Source: Chloroflexota bacterium
GTDB taxonomy: Bacteria > Chloroflexota > Anaerolineae > Anaerolineales > UBA4823
Reading direction: 5' to 3'
Assembly (NCBI GenBank): GCA_012516075.1
Contig: JAAYXE010000165.1
Coordinates: forward strand, 1 to 64,000
DNA: 64,000 bases
Shown here: positions 55,820-64,000 of the stretch, piece by piece
Layout of the letters: every line of letters starts with the position of its first letter
Position numbering within the stretch: position 1 is the first letter of the stretch
Notes under the pieces: generated by a model
Database searches by the model: none
The model's input: only the letters and a program-made list of their open reading frames with translations
What the model was told of the DNA's origin: nothing
Program-made: the position numbers and the translations under genes

Positions 55820-56344
55820 ATGATACGCGCCGTTTTCCCCGGGACTTTTGATCCCATCCACTTTGGCCATATCGATATCGCCTTACGCGCTGCCCGGCTG
55901 TTTGATGAGCTGGTAGTCGCTGTTTACGACAAACCATTGAAATCGCTGCTCTTTTCTCCGGAGGATCGTCTCCATCTGGTCTCCGAATCCTTCAAGAATG
56001 AACCCAAAATCCGCGTCATGGGCTACAGCGGGTTGACGGTGCATTTCTGCCAGTCCATCGGTGCACAGGTGCTGGTGCGCGGGCTGCGAGTTTTTTCTGA
56101 CTTTGAGTACGAGTTCCGTATGGCGCTGGCCAACCACCGCCTGGTCGAAGACATTGAAGTCGTTGCCCTGATCACCGCCGAGGAGCATACTTTCCTGTCA
56201 TCCAGCACAGTGCGGGAAATCGCCTCGCTGGGAGGCGATGTAAGCAGCATGGTCCCACCACATGTTGAAGCTGCTCTGCGCGAGCGCTTCAAAGAATTAG
56301 GTGATGGCCAGCAAATCGTTCCGACCACTTCTCTGCGCGATTGA
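55820..56344 (+). CDS. coaD: Phosphopantetheine adenylyltransferase
   Basis: A 174-residue nucleotidyltransferase of coenzyme A synthesis, making dephospho-CoA from 4'-phosphopantetheine and ATP. Motifs: AVFPGTFDPIHFGHIDIALRA (phosphate-binding T/HxGH), VRGLRVFSDFEYEFRMALANHRL and TFLSSSTVREIASLGGDVSSMVPPHV. The C-terminus is a little longer than in E. coli. recG-coaD is a frequent bacterial neighbourhood. Confidence 0.95.
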   Translation: MIRAVFPGTFDPIHFGHIDIALRAARLFDELVVAVYDKPLKSLLFSPEDRLHLVSESFKNEPKIRVMGYSGLTVHFCQSIGAQVLVRGLRVFSDFEYEFRMALANHRLVEDIEVVALITAEEHTFLSSSTVREIASLGGDVSSMVPPHVEAALRERFKELGDGQQIVPTTSLRD

Positions 56345-56532
56345 TCAGGGTTTTATGCTGCCCGGGCATGAAACTTGCTACAATCTATAAACCGATCAAT
56401 CGGGCAGCCGTCAGTGGACGATCCGTCCGCAAACGAAACGTCTATTGACGAAAATGAAATTTGCATGTACTAATATGACTAATACAAGGAAGAAACCCTA
56501 CTCAAACCTGCGCGCTTTGAGGGGAGGAATGT

Positions 56533-57042
56533 ATGGATATACTGCATCTTGTTGACCGGCTGGAGGAATTGCTCAACCAGAGCCGTCCTCTCCCATTTAC
56601 ACATAATGTCGTGGTGGACGAAGACCGGATGCTGGATTTAATCGACCAGATGCGGGTCGCGATCCCCGAAGAAGTCAAAAAGGCTCAGCAGCTGCTGGCC
56701 CAGCGAGACCGGCTGCTCGCCCAGGCTCAGGAAGAGGCGAATCGCACGCTGGCCATTGCTCGCGAAAAGAGCGAACAGCTTGTTGAACGAGATGCAATCG
56801 TGCAGGCTGCGCAGGGGCGGGCAGATCAGGAAATCGCCAGGGCGCGCCTGGAAGCCGAGAACATACGCCGTGATGCTGATGCTTATGTCCTTGAAACCCT
56901 CACCCGCCTGGAGATGGAACTCGAACGCCTGACTAACCAGGTCCGCAACGGGATCATCACGTTAAAAAATGAGCAGAACAAGGCCCAGAACCAGACCGAG
57001 CCGGCTGAAGAAACCTTCCCCGCAGACAATCGTCCTGAATAA
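56533..57042 (+). CDS. Coiled-coil protein (DivIVA/SepIVA-like pattern)
   Basis: A 169-residue protein that is almost all helix: a start ILHLVDRLEELLNQSRPLPFTHNVVVDEDRMLDLIDQMRVAIPEEVKKAQQLL, then a long coiled coil (about 55-145) rich in Ala, Arg, Glu and Gln, with a polar tail. The pattern resembles the SepIVA/DivIVA-like and ATP-synthase-b-like helical proteins often linked with septum or envelope assembly. No domain is certain. It lies after coaD, with a terminator behind it. Confidence 0.6.
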   Translation: MDILHLVDRLEELLNQSRPLPFTHNVVVDEDRMLDLIDQMRVAIPEEVKKAQQLLAQRDRLLAQAQEEANRTLAIAREKSEQLVERDAIVQAAQGRADQEIARARLEAENIRRDADAYVLETLTRLEMELERLTNQVRNGIITLKNEQNKAQNQTEPAEETFPADNRPE

Positions 57043-57080
57043 AATTACACGGCCGGACCCGGGCGAGATTTCGACATCTC

Positions 57081-57122
57081 AAGCGTGTTCTTGCGGTTTC
57101 GCTGCAAGGGCACGCTTTTTAA
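57081..57122 (+). terminator. Terminator after the coiled-coil gene
   Basis: AAGCGTG pairs with CACGCTT, with an inner CTTGC/GCAAG continuation, followed by a T-run. Confidence 0.8.
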
Positions 57123-57151
57123 ACTCAGACGCATGAAAGACGGTTAACCGC

Positions 57152-57946
57152 ATGGAAGAGACAAATGTAGTCAGGGTACAGAGCTGGAACGAACTGCAGG
57201 ATGAGCTGTTCGCAGGGTCGTGGCGGCCTGATTTACAGCGCTTCCGCTCGCCCTATGCATTTCGCGGCCTGGCGGAGGCGGAACATGGACTGGAAACCAG
57301 CCTGCACCGCCTGGGCGGCGACTATGCCAGTATGGAACGCCACCTGCTGCGCAACTTCCAGAAATATGCCTGCAGTAACGATGTCGAAAGCGACTCGATC
57401 TGGAACTGGCTTTCGCTTGCCAAACACCACGGGCTGCCCACCCGCCTGCTGGATTGGAGCTTCTCGCCTTTTGTCGCCCTGCATTTCGCCACCGAGAACA
57501 CGGAAAAGTTCGATCGCGACGGAGTAGTTTGGGCCGCCAATTATCTGGTCATCCATAAAGAGCTGCCCGAAGTATTGAGCTGTGAGCTAAAAAAAGAAGG
57601 TTCAGACGTGTTTACGGCTGAAATGCTCCAGAGCGTCGCCACTTCACTGCAGGCCTTTGACAGTCTGGCCGAAGAACCCTTCGTCGTATTCTTTGAGCCG
57701 CCGTCTATCGATGATCGCATCGTCAACCAGTTCGCTCTTTTTTCTCTTATGTCCGATCCGACGGCGAACCTGAGCGATTGGCTCGCGGATCACCCGCAGG
57801 CCTACCGGCGCATTATTATTCCGGCGGAATTAAAGTGGGAGATCCGTGACAAGCTCGACCAGGCCAATATCACCGAGCGCGTGCTGTTTCCCGGACTGGA
57901 CGGCCTCAGCGCCTGGCTGAAACGCCAGTACAGCCCCAAAAAGTAA
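57152..57946 (+). CDS. FRG-domain protein
   Basis: A 264-residue single-domain protein: YAFRGLAEAEHGLETSLHRLG (the Phe-Arg-Gly signature, about 30-50), RHLLRNFQKYA, WNWLSLAKHHGLPTRLLDWSFSPFVALHFATEN and late RIIIPAELKWEIRDKLDQANI. FRG domains have a fold of unknown activity and occur singly or fused to other domains, sometimes in mobile or defence contexts. Here it sits alone between a terminator and nth, with no obvious partner. Confidence 0.85.
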   Translation: MEETNVVRVQSWNELQDELFAGSWRPDLQRFRSPYAFRGLAEAEHGLETSLHRLGGDYASMERHLLRNFQKYACSNDVESDSIWNWLSLAKHHGLPTRLLDWSFSPFVALHFATENTEKFDRDGVVWAANYLVIHKELPEVLSCELKKEGSDVFTAEMLQSVATSLQAFDSLAEEPFVVFFEPPSIDDRIVNQFALFSLMSDPTANLSDWLADHPQAYRRIIIPAELKWEIRDKLDQANITERVLFPGLDGLSAWLKRQYSPKK

Positions 57947-57963
57947 AAGCTCTGTGAAGCCTT

Positions 57964-58674
57964 TCATCGATGGCGCCCCACCCCAACCTGGCGGCAGTAG
58001 ACCAGCACCGGGCAGGTCGAGCATTTCGGCAGCTGGCCGGTGCAGATAAATTTACCAAAGGGCACGAGCAGACGGTTGATTTCCACCCAGTAACGTTCGG
58101 GCAGGATTTCTTCAAGTGCTGCGCTGGTCTTCTCAGGGGTGGTCGTTTGCACATAGCCCCAGCGGTTGGTCACGCGGTGAACATGAATATCCGCACTGAC
58201 CTGCGCCTGCCCGCAGGCAATGCCCAGCACCAGGTTGGTGCATTTCAACCCCACCCCGGCAAAAGACATGATCACCTGCTCATCGCAGGGCAGTTCGCCC
58301 CCATATTCTTCCTGCACCTGGCGGGCGATCTCCCGTATCTGAACCGCCTTACGCTCGTAAAAAGTGGATAGGACGATGAGCGCCTCGATCTCCTGCGGAG
58401 TAAGTTTATAGATCTCTCCGGGAGTGCGCGCTCTGGAAAACAGGCGGCGCGAGACCGGCAGTGTCACTTCGTCTTTGGTACGAATGGAAATGATGCAGGC
58501 GACAAGCTGCTCAAACGGCGTGTTGAAACCTTCTTCGGCCAGTTGAAAAAGCGCCGCTTTAGGCAGCGGTTCGACCGCCTTACGGATACGCCTGACGACC
58601 TCATCGATGTCAAACGGCAGTTTGGATGTGCCTGATTCGGGTATCGTCATCTTCTCTCCTCCCTGTGCTGACAC
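57964..58674 (-). CDS. nth: Endonuclease III
   Basis: A 236-residue base-excision glycosylase/AP lyase. The HhH-GPD fold: FEQLVACIISIRTKDEVT, the helix-hairpin-helix region LPCDEQVIMSFAGVGLKCTNLVLG, catalytic Asp in VSADIHVHRVTNRWGY, and a C-terminal Cys-x6-Cys-x2-Cys-x5-Cys Fe-S cluster motif. The usual hairpin Lys is represented by the GVGLKCTN stretch. It removes oxidised pyrimidines. Convergent with the FRG gene (17-bp gap). Confidence 0.9.
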   Translation of the reverse strand: MSAQGGEKMTIPESGTSKLPFDIDEVVRRIRKAVEPLPKAALFQLAEEGFNTPFEQLVACIISIRTKDEVTLPVSRRLFSRARTPGEIYKLTPQEIEALIVLSTFYERKAVQIREIARQVQEEYGGELPCDEQVIMSFAGVGLKCTNLVLGIACGQAQVSADIHVHRVTNRWGYVQTTTPEKTSAALEEILPERYWVEINRLLVPFGKFICTGQLPKCSTCPVLVYCRQVGVGRHR

Positions 58675-58720
58675 AATTATAAATTGCGCACTGAATTAAG
58701 GGGTTTACAGGGAATCCCCT

Positions 58721-58778
58721 TGACAAAAGCGGATTCTATCGATAAACTACAAACCGGTTTGCAGTACAAACTGGTTTA
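58721..58778 (+). promoter_or_regulatory. Promoter and paired palindromic operator of the ABC-2 exporter operon
   Basis: TTGACA (58721-58726), a 17-nt spacer and TAAACT (58744-58749) form a promoter. Directly downstream lie AAACCGGTTT (58752-58761, inside the 12-bp palindrome CAAACCGGTTTG) and AAACTGGTTT (58769-58778), 17 bp centre to centre. They are likely binding sites for the winged-helix protein encoded in the same operon. Confidence 0.65.
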
Positions 58779-58815
58779 CGGCCACAGTTCACCTCCCGCA
58801 GCACAGGAGCTGGGC

Positions 58816-59439
58816 ATGAAAAATACGATTGACAGGACCATCCAGCGCACACAGCGCTACTGGTATATCGATGGGTTGACCGAAATTTACTTTGGGTTCA
58901 TCTCCCTGCTCATGGGTATTTACTTTTACCTGCAGGCTTCCCTCCCCCAGGACTCGCTGCTCTACCAGAGCCTGACGATAAGCTTTGTTCTGATCATCAT
59001 CGGCGGAGCAGCTCTGGGGAATTGGGCCATACGGGCCCTGAAAGCGCACATCACGTATCCGCGCACCGGTTTTGTCGCTTACCCGCCCCGGCCAAAGTAC
59101 CGGCGCTGGCTCCTGGGCGGATTATCTTTCCTTGTGGCAGTCCTCTTTACCCTGCTGCTGACCCGCCTTCCGAAAAATCTCACCTGGCCTCCCCTGCTCT
59201 CCGGTGTGGTAGTCGGGGCTGTCTGGCTGTACATCGGTGTGCGTCTCGGGCTGACACGCTTCTACCTGCTCGCCGCGTTTTCTCTGCTCGCAGGCTTCCT
59301 ACTGGCAGTCTCTGGACTGGATGAATCGCTCAGCCTGGCCGTCTTTTACAGCCTGATTGCCCTGTCCATGATCCTGTCCGGCGGCATCACTTTCGCTGTG
59401 TACCTGCGCAACACCCGCCCGGTGAAGGATCTGGATTGA
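58816..59439 (+). CDS. Membrane protein of the ABC exporter operon
   Basis: About 207 residues from the ATG at 58816, preferred because AGGAG lies 7 nt upstream and the region before it overlaps the operator. It has a short amphipathic N-terminus with RYWYIDGLTEIYFGFISLLMG, then six membrane segments in three pairs separated by a Pro/Tyr-rich cytoplasmic loop. No family is recognised. Being the first gene after the operator suggests a role in the exporter or in sensing its signal. Confidence 0.65.
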   Translation: MKNTIDRTIQRTQRYWYIDGLTEIYFGFISLLMGIYFYLQASLPQDSLLYQSLTISFVLIIIGGAALGNWAIRALKAHITYPRTGFVAYPPRPKYRRWLLGGLSFLVAVLFTLLLTRLPKNLTWPPLLSGVVVGAVWLYIGVRLGLTRFYLLAAFSLLAGFLLAVSGLDESLSLAVFYSLIALSMILSGGITFAVYLRNTRPVKDLD

Positions 59440-59463
59440 GGCGCGCCAGGCCAGGAGAGAATT

Positions 59464-59787
59464 ATGAAGAGTGAACTGCGCAGCCTGAACGAGATCGATC
59501 GCCTGATCCATGAGCCAGCGCGTTTGATGATCGTAACCATCCTCTTTGCGGTTGAAAGTGCTGACTTTCTCTTTCTACAGCGAGAAACCGGACTAACCAA
59601 AGGAAACCTGTCTTCCCATCTCTCCCGGTTGGAGGAAGCCGGCTATGTGGAAATCGAGAAAACGTACAACGGTAAAACTCCGCTGACCATCTGCCGGCTG
59701 ACCGGCACCGGACGGAAGGCATTCGAAGATTACCGCCGCAAATTGAGCAAGTTTGTCGAAAGCACAAAAAACGAGGCAGAAAAATGA
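59464..59787 (+). CDS. Winged-helix regulator (HTH_34/MarR-like)
   Basis: A 107-residue regulator: SLNEIDRLIHEPARLMIVTILFAVESADFLFLQRETGLTKGNLSSHLSRLEEAGYVEIEKTYNGKTPLTICRLTGTGRKAFEDYRR. The pattern of helix, HTH and wing fits the HTH_34 (ArsR/MarR-like) group that often controls ABC-2 exporters. Its stop overlaps the ATPase start by 4 bp. It probably binds the AAACyGGTTT palindromes upstream of the operon. Confidence 0.9.
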   Translation: MKSELRSLNEIDRLIHEPARLMIVTILFAVESADFLFLQRETGLTKGNLSSHLSRLEEAGYVEIEKTYNGKTPLTICRLTGTGRKAFEDYRRKLSKFVESTKNEAEK

Positions 59788-60728
59788 ACTCGATAGCCAT
59801 TCAAACACAGGATCTCACGCGCACTTTCGGTCCGGTCACCGCCGTAGATAAGCTCTCCCTGGAGGTGCCGGCCGGAATCATCTTCGGTTTTCTCGGCCCC
59901 AATGGATCCGGCAAAACCACTACGATCCGCCTGCTGCTGGGGCTGCTTGAGCCCACAGCGGGCAGCGCCCAGGTGTTGGGCTATGATACGCGCACACAAA
60001 GCGACGAGATCCGCCTTCGCACCGGCGCCCTGCTGGAATTCAACGGCATATATGAACGCCTGAGCGCAGAGGACAACCTGGAGTTTTACGGCCGGGTGTG
60101 GCGCATGCCGGCTGAAGAACGCCGCAGCCGCATCCGCGAGCTGCTCACACAGCTCGATCTATGGGACCGCCGACACGAGCTGTCTGGCAAATGGAGCCGC
60201 GGCATGAAGCAAAAGCTGGCCATTGCCCGCGCCCTGCTCCACCGCCCCCAGCTGGTGTTTCTGGACGAACCCACCGCCGGGCTGGATCCGATTGCCGCGG
60301 CATCTCTTAGAGAAGAGCTCTCCCAGCTGGCCCGCAGGGAAGGTGTGACCATCTTCCTGACCACACACAACCTGGACGAAGCCGAAAAGCTCTGCCAGCA
60401 GGTGGGCGTCATTCGCCAGGGCAAACTGCTGGCGGTTGGGACTCTGGATGAACTGCGCGCTCAGGCATCCGCTCCCTACCTGGAGGTCCTCGGCCGGGGC
60501 TTTACCTCCGAGATGGTCGCTGCTCTGCGTTCACGGCCCGAGGTGGCAGATATCGAGCCTGGTGAGGGCCGGCTGGTGGTACGCTACGTCAATTCCGTCG
60601 ACTCGGCCCCGCTGGTCAGCCAGCTGGTGGCTGCCGGCGCGCAGGTGGAAGAGGTTCGCAAAGGCAAAGCCAGCCTGGAAGAGGCTTTTCTGACTCTGAT
60701 GAATGAAGAACTGTCCGGGGCCAGTTAG
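59784..60728 (+). CDS. ABC-2 exporter ATP-binding protein
   Basis: A 314-residue ATPase of the CcmA/NatA type: Walker [30 protein letters not shown], signature [19 protein letters not shown], Walker [15 protein letters not shown] and H-loop [13 protein letters not shown]-terminal regulatory domain (about 225-314) is present. Together with the next gene it forms an exporter of unknown substrate (drug, lipid or peptide). Confidence 0.94.
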   Translation: MNSIAIQTQDLTRTFGPVTAVDKLSLEVPAGIIFGFLGPNGSGKTTTIRLLLGLLEPTAGSAQVLGYDTRTQSDEIRLRTGALLEFNGIYERLSAEDNLEFYGRVWRMPAEERRSRIRELLTQLDLWDRRHELSGKWSRGMKQKLAIARALLHRPQLVFLDEPTAGLDPIAAASLREELSQLARREGVTIFLTTHNLDEAEKLCQQVGVIRQGKLLAVGTLDELRAQASAPYLEVLGRGFTSEMVAALRSRPEVADIEPGEGRLVVRYVNSVDSAPLVSQLVAAGAQVEEVRKGKASLEEAFLTLMNEELSGAS

Positions 60729-60759
60729 CAGGCTGCCGGATTTTTGGGAGAACAATCGC

Positions 60760-61494
60760 ATGCTGCAGGACATTTTTACCATCATGTGGAAAGAAGCCCG
60801 CGAAATCGCGGTCCAGCGGCCCAACATGCGCGGCGGCTGGCTGGGGATGCTGGTTTTTATCGGCGTTTTCGGCGTCTTGATCCCGCTGCAGACCGGCCCA
60901 TCGTGGATCTCCTCCCCGGCGACAATGCTGATGTGGTCGTGGGTTCCTTTTATCCTGGTGAACAGCATCGTAGCCGATTCATTTGCCGGTGAACGTGAGC
61001 GCCACACACTTGAAACGCTGCTTGCCAGCCGCCTTTCCGACCGCGCCATCCTGTTCGGGAAGCTGGCTGCCGCAGTCGCCTACGGCTGGGGGCTGGCGCT
61101 CATCAGCCTGCTGCTCGGCGTGATCGCGATCAACACCGCCCACGGAAGCGGTGGCTTCCTCTTCTTTTCCCCGGGAGCCGCAGCCGGGATCCTGGCGCTC
61201 ACCTTCCTGGTGGCGGCATTTGCTGGCACGCTGGGGATCCTGGTATCTCTGCGCGCTTCCAGCGTGCGCCAGGCCCAGCAGACCCTCAGCATGGCCATGT
61301 TTGTCGTGCTCATCCCGCTGCTTGCCCTGCCTTTACTTCCAGAAAGCGCGCAGGCGAATTTGGTCCGCTTTCTGGCAGGCCTCGACATGACCGCAATCGT
61401 CACCGGGGGCGTCGTGCTGCTGCTGGCCGCCGATATCCTGCTGCTGGTCCTGGCCATGCTGCGCTTCCAGCGCGCCCGGCTGATTCTGGATTAA
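60760..61494 (+). CDS. ABC-2 exporter permease
   Basis: About 244 residues from the ATG at 60760 (GGGAG Shine-Dalgarno 9 nt upstream); an upstream in-frame start at 60703 overlaps the ATPase end. The start [23 protein letters not shown] and the [45 protein letters not shown] block are typical of ABC-2 permeases (including the E-loop that contacts the ATPase). It has about six membrane segments. Confidence 0.9.
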   Translation: MLQDIFTIMWKEAREIAVQRPNMRGGWLGMLVFIGVFGVLIPLQTGPSWISSPATMLMWSWVPFILVNSIVADSFAGERERHTLETLLASRLSDRAILFGKLAAAVAYGWGLALISLLLGVIAINTAHGSGGFLFFSPGAAAGILALTFLVAAFAGTLGILVSLRASSVRQAQQTLSMAMFVVLIPLLALPLLPESAQANLVRFLAGLDMTAIVTGGVVLLLAADILLLVLAMLRFQRARLILD

Positions 61495-61525
61495 CCGCGG
61501 ATCACCTGTCCTGTACCGGAATGAT

Positions 61526-61567
61526 GTCTGGCTCACGGTCACTGTGAGCCAGACGGTCCGATTTTTT
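61526..61567 (+). terminator. Terminator after the exporter permease
   Basis: GTCTGGCTCAC pairs perfectly with GTGAGCCAGAC over a 7-nt loop (61526-61554). A T-run begins eight bases later, so termination may be partial. Confidence 0.7.
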
Positions 61568-61685
61568 CCTGTGATGCAGCTTATACCTGTGCTCTCCTGA
61601 AACTGCTGCTCGCAGAAAACCACAAATATGCGCACAATTTGCGCCGGTCTTACTGCAATTGGTGATATAAATCACTTGCAGCGTC

Positions 61686-61713
61686 TTGGATAAATTGCTA
61701 GATTTAATATATT
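61686..61713 (+). promoter_or_regulatory. Weak candidate promoter of the Yip1 operon
   Basis: TTGGAT (61686-61691), 16 nt and TATATT (61708-61713) lie ahead of the Yip1 gene, followed by the strong Shine-Dalgarno GGAGGAA. The -35 match is poor. Confidence 0.4.
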
Positions 61714-61728
61714 TGTGGAGGAATTGTT

Positions 61729-62526
61729 ATGACGGTCGTTGAGGAATCCCTGCCAGCTGAAAATCCGGGCTTTTTCCGGTTCCTGCTGGATGTGATCATT
61801 CACCCGCGCCGCGCCTTCACCGCCCTGCGCGAAACCAACAACAGGTCATGGCTGATCATGGCCGGACTGTTAGTCCTGTTCACCCTGCTGCCGGTGGTGG
61901 TCGCGGCGCCAATCACGTCACGCATCGCTGCCGAGAGCATCCGTGAAGCCCTGGAAGCGCAAAGCGAGGCCGGTCAGGCTCTGCCGCCCGAAGCGCAGCA
62001 GCAGGCAACACAAATTGCAACCAACCCGATCTTCACCATTGTCTTCCCCGGGGTGGGTGCGGTGATTGGCCTGGTGTTCTCCTGGCTGATCTGGTCTGGG
62101 GCGCTGCACCTGTTAAGCACGATCATGGGAGGCAGCAACAGCTTCGGGCAAATGTGGCGAGCAGTGGTGTGGGCCTGGCTTCCGGTTGCCATCCGCGGCC
62201 TGCTGCAAACACTGTTCATTCTCATTACCGGTGAAGTGATCACGAACCCGGGTCTCTCGGGGCTGGTCGCAGATCAGCGTTCGATCGCCGAGATCGTGGC
62301 ACGGCCCCCGAGCACCGGGCAAATGGTTCTGCAGTCCCTGCTCGGCAGGGTGGAACTTTTTACGATCTGGAATCTGGTTCTGCTGGTCATCGCCGTCTGG
62401 GCGACAGCTCGCCTCTCGGCGCGCAAATCTTCCCTGATTACTCTGGGCCTCTGGCTGCTGTTTACCCTGCTCGGGCTGATACCGGTGGTGATCTCGGCCA
62501 TGCTGTCATCAGGCTTTAGCGGATAA
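61729..62526 (+). CDS. Yip1-family membrane protein
   Basis: A 265-residue protein: a short cytoplasmic start with FRFLLDVIIHPRRAFTALRE, then five membrane segments in the Yip1 pattern (VFPGVGAVIGLVFSWLIWSGALHLLSTIMGG, FGQMWRAVVWAWLPVAIRGLLQTLF) and a long outside loop (about 65-95). Bacterial Yip1 proteins are of unknown function and often accompany ABC transporters. One base separates its stop from the next start, so the two are coupled. Confidence 0.85.
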   Translation: MTVVEESLPAENPGFFRFLLDVIIHPRRAFTALRETNNRSWLIMAGLLVLFTLLPVVVAAPITSRIAAESIREALEAQSEAGQALPPEAQQQATQIATNPIFTIVFPGVGAVIGLVFSWLIWSGALHLLSTIMGGSNSFGQMWRAVVWAWLPVAIRGLLQTLFILITGEVITNPGLSGLVADQRSIAEIVARPPSTGQMVLQSLLGRVELFTIWNLVLLVIAVWATARLSARKSSLITLGLWLLFTLLGLIPVVISAMLSSGFSG

Positions 62527-62527
62527 G

Positions 62528-63226
62528 ATGGCGAGTTCACCCAACGGCGGATCTGCTGAACCCTTCATCGAGGTCACGGACCTCCACCGCCATTTCCGCA
62601 TGGGCCGTGAGGTGGTGCGTGCGCTGAACGGGGTTTCGCTGACCGTTCAAAAAGGCGAGTTCCTGGGCATCTCCGGGCCCTCGGGTTCCGGAAAATCCAC
62701 CCTGCTCTATCTGCTCGGCGGATTAGACCGGCCCACCTCAGGCAGCATCCGCGTGCAGGGTCAGGAGATCAGCGGGCTGGATGAAGATGAGCGGGCCGAG
62801 TACCGGCGAGAAAAAATCGGTTTCATCTTCCAGATGTTTAATCTGATGCCCACACTCACCGCGCTGGAAAATGTGGAGTTCCCTATGTTCTTCTCAACCG
62901 TTCCACCCAGAGAACGGCAGCAAAAATCCCGTCAGCTTCTGGAGCTGGTCGGGTTAGGGGAGCGGATCGACCACCGCCCGACAGAGCTATCGGGTGGTCA
63001 GCAGCAGCGAGTGGCAATCGCACGCGCACTGGTGAACGACCCGGCCATTATCCTGGCGGATGAGCCTACCGGGAACCTGGACAGCCGGGCAGGGGGAGAA
63101 GTGATGGAACTGCTCCATGAACTTAACCGCCAGGGGCGCACAGTGATCATCGTATCCCATGATCCGGCTGTGATCGCCCAGACATCGCGCAGCATTCATC
63201 TGCATGATGGCTGCATTCAGCGATAA
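62528..63226 (+). CDS. LolD/MacB-type ABC transporter ATP-binding protein
   Basis: A 232-residue ATPase: Walker A GPSGSGKSTLLYLLGGLDRPT, EKIGFIFQMFNLMPTLTALENVEFP (MacB/LolD family), signature LSGGQQQRVAIARALVNDPAIIL, Walker B ADEPTGNLDSRAG and H-loop VSHDPAVI. It should energise an FtsX-type permease, probably encoded after the next gene, beyond the window. Confidence 0.94.
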   Translation: MASSPNGGSAEPFIEVTDLHRHFRMGREVVRALNGVSLTVQKGEFLGISGPSGSGKSTLLYLLGGLDRPTSGSIRVQGQEISGLDEDERAEYRREKIGFIFQMFNLMPTLTALENVEFPMFFSTVPPRERQQKSRQLLELVGLGERIDHRPTELSGGQQQRVAIARALVNDPAIILADEPTGNLDSRAGGEVMELLHELNRQGRTVIIVSHDPAVIAQTSRSIHLHDGCIQR

Positions 63227-63284
63227 ACCCTCCCAGAAAAGGTCCGGTAACAAATTCTGTCCGCAATCAAAACAGGAAGTTCAC

Positions 63285-64000
63285 ATGCACAAGTGGTTAT
63301 CTCTTTCTCTTCTCGTCCTGCTCGTACTCGGTAATCTGACCTCTACCGTGCTGGCCGCGCCGGCTGCACAAGATGGGACTGCGACCGAAACAGTGGGGAG
63401 CACCCTACCTGCGACCACAACCCCGGATCCCACCACCCCTGCAGCGCAGACACCGCCTGCCCAGACGGCTTCAGCAGAACCCACCGCAGAGCAGACACAA
63501 CCGGCGGCGACTACCCAGCCGGCGGCCACCACGCAGCCCGTGACCGCTGAGCCTTCCGAAAGCCCGGATATCACGCCCCAGCCCCCCACTGTCTTCGAAG
63601 TCACCGGTATCGAGCCGCGCCAGTTCAGCAATGCGACCGGCGGAACGGTCAGCATTTACGGCAGCGGTTTTGTTCCGGGCACGGTCGTGCGGCTGGTCGG
63701 CCATGGGTTAATCGATTCTGCAGTGCTCAACAACGGCGCCATTCGTGCCGTGATTATGCCCGGGCTGAAGAAGAAATCCTACAGCCTGGAAATCATACGC
63801 CCGGATGGATCCTCGCTGGTCGTAAATAACGCCATCAAAATAACCGATCCCAAACCCACCCCCACCGCGACGCAGAGCTCCGGCCGTACGCTGGTCTACG
63901 GACGGCCGCAGGTGCTGATCGATTCCGTCCAGGTCTCAGATGATGCGATCAGTCCCGGCGATCCCTTCACGATTACCCTGCAGCTGATCAACCGCGGCGA
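63285..64000 (+). CDS. Exported IPT/TIG-domain protein, cut by the window end
   Basis: An ATG at 63285 opens a frame that stays open to base 64000 (238 codons shown). It has a signal peptide (LLVLLVLGNLTSTVLA, cleavage about residue 25), a low-complexity Thr/Pro/Gln/Ala-rich stalk (about 28-100), an IPT/TIG-like domain (about 105-190: VTGIEPRQFSNATGGTVSIYG, VVRLVG) and the start of a second beta-sandwich (QVLIDSVQVSDDAISPGDPFTITL, CARDB-like). It follows an ABC ATPase and may be a MacB-system-associated surface protein. The C-terminus is not visible. Confidence 0.85.
   Translation, partial: MHKWLSLSLLVLLVLGNLTSTVLAAPAAQDGTATETVGSTLPATTTPDPTTPAAQTPPAQTASAEPTAEQTQPAATTQPAATTQPVTAEPSESPDITPQPPTVFEVTGIEPRQFSNATGGTVSIYGSGFVPGTVVRLVGHGLIDSAVLNNGAIRAVIMPGLKKKSYSLEIIRPDGSSLVVNNAIKITDPKPTPTATQSSGRTLVYGRPQVLIDSVQVSDDAISPGDPFTITLQLINRG

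Overview
The window looks like chromosome of a Chloroflexota bacterium, most likely class Anaerolineae. Reasons: moderately high GC; a cell envelope gene set without lipopolysaccharide or outer-membrane genes (short Gram-positive-type YidC, Asp23, FakA/DegV, lipoproteins with Pro/Thr/Glu-rich linkers); several serine/threonine kinases fused to beta-propellers; and the local gene repertoire. The assignment is inferred from gene content, because only the first ~57 nt of a 16S rRNA gene lie inside the window. Housekeeping genes (gyrB, rpmH, rnpA, rpmB, coaD, recG, nth) are complete. I see no phage, insertion sequence, integrase or CRISPR array.

Region by region. 0-5.3 kb, minus strand: 16S rRNA start with its promoter, a DUF2203 gene, tRNA-Glu, then the operon rpmH-rnpA-yidD-[PQQ-propeller lipoprotein]-yidC-jag. 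No dnaA sits beside rpmH. 5.4-8.4 kb: a PerR/Fur-type repressor with Per-box-like sites over its own promoter, followed by a P1B-4 metal ATPase, probably for Fe(II) efflux. 8.4-9.7 kb: an APH-fold kinase and a membrane protein. 9.9-16.2 kb: a Dlt-like envelope acylation operon (lipoprotein, 38-residue membrane microprotein, MBOAT, two SGNH proteins, acyl carrier protein, acyl-AMP ligase). 16.2-22 kb, minus strand: a kinase-TolB propeller receptor, gyrB and a membrane protein. 22.3-28.4 kb: a complete Liv-type branched-chain amino acid ABC transporter. 28.5-31.7 kb: cinA and an amidohydrolase-CYTH fusion. 31.7-34.6 kb: an ArsR/SmtB metal sensor plus a second P1B-4 ATPase with a readable promoter and operator. 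34.6-39.5 kb: an anti-sigma/ECF-sigma pair, an inositol-monophosphatase-like gene, an aldo-keto reductase and a PadR/GyrI-like pair.

39.7-49.6 kb is a signalling island: a soluble kinase with an eight-bladed propeller, a PP2C phosphatase, a J-domain/VWA/zinc-ribbon/FHA protein, a small unknown protein, two response regulators without a histidine kinase, then a DUF971 protein, an SH3b protein, a diacylglycerol-kinase-like protein and a third Ser/Thr kinase. 49.7-57.1 kb carries rpmB, an Asp23 protein, fakA, degV, recG, coaD and a coiled-coil protein. 57.1-64 kb carries an FRG-domain protein, nth, an ABC-2 exporter operon with its own regulator and a paired palindromic operator, and the start of a second ABC system (Yip1, LolD/MacB-type ATPase, IPT-domain protein cut by the window end).

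The most interesting find is the 9.9-16.2 kb operon. A microprotein ending in Trp-Ile-Tyr-Gln-Gly-Phe lies directly before the MBOAT gene. Its C-terminus resembles the tyrosine acyl-shuttle motif of DltX, but the activating enzyme here is a fatty-acyl-AMP-ligase-like protein rather than DltA. This suggests a Dlt-logic pathway that attaches an unknown acyl group to an envelope polymer.
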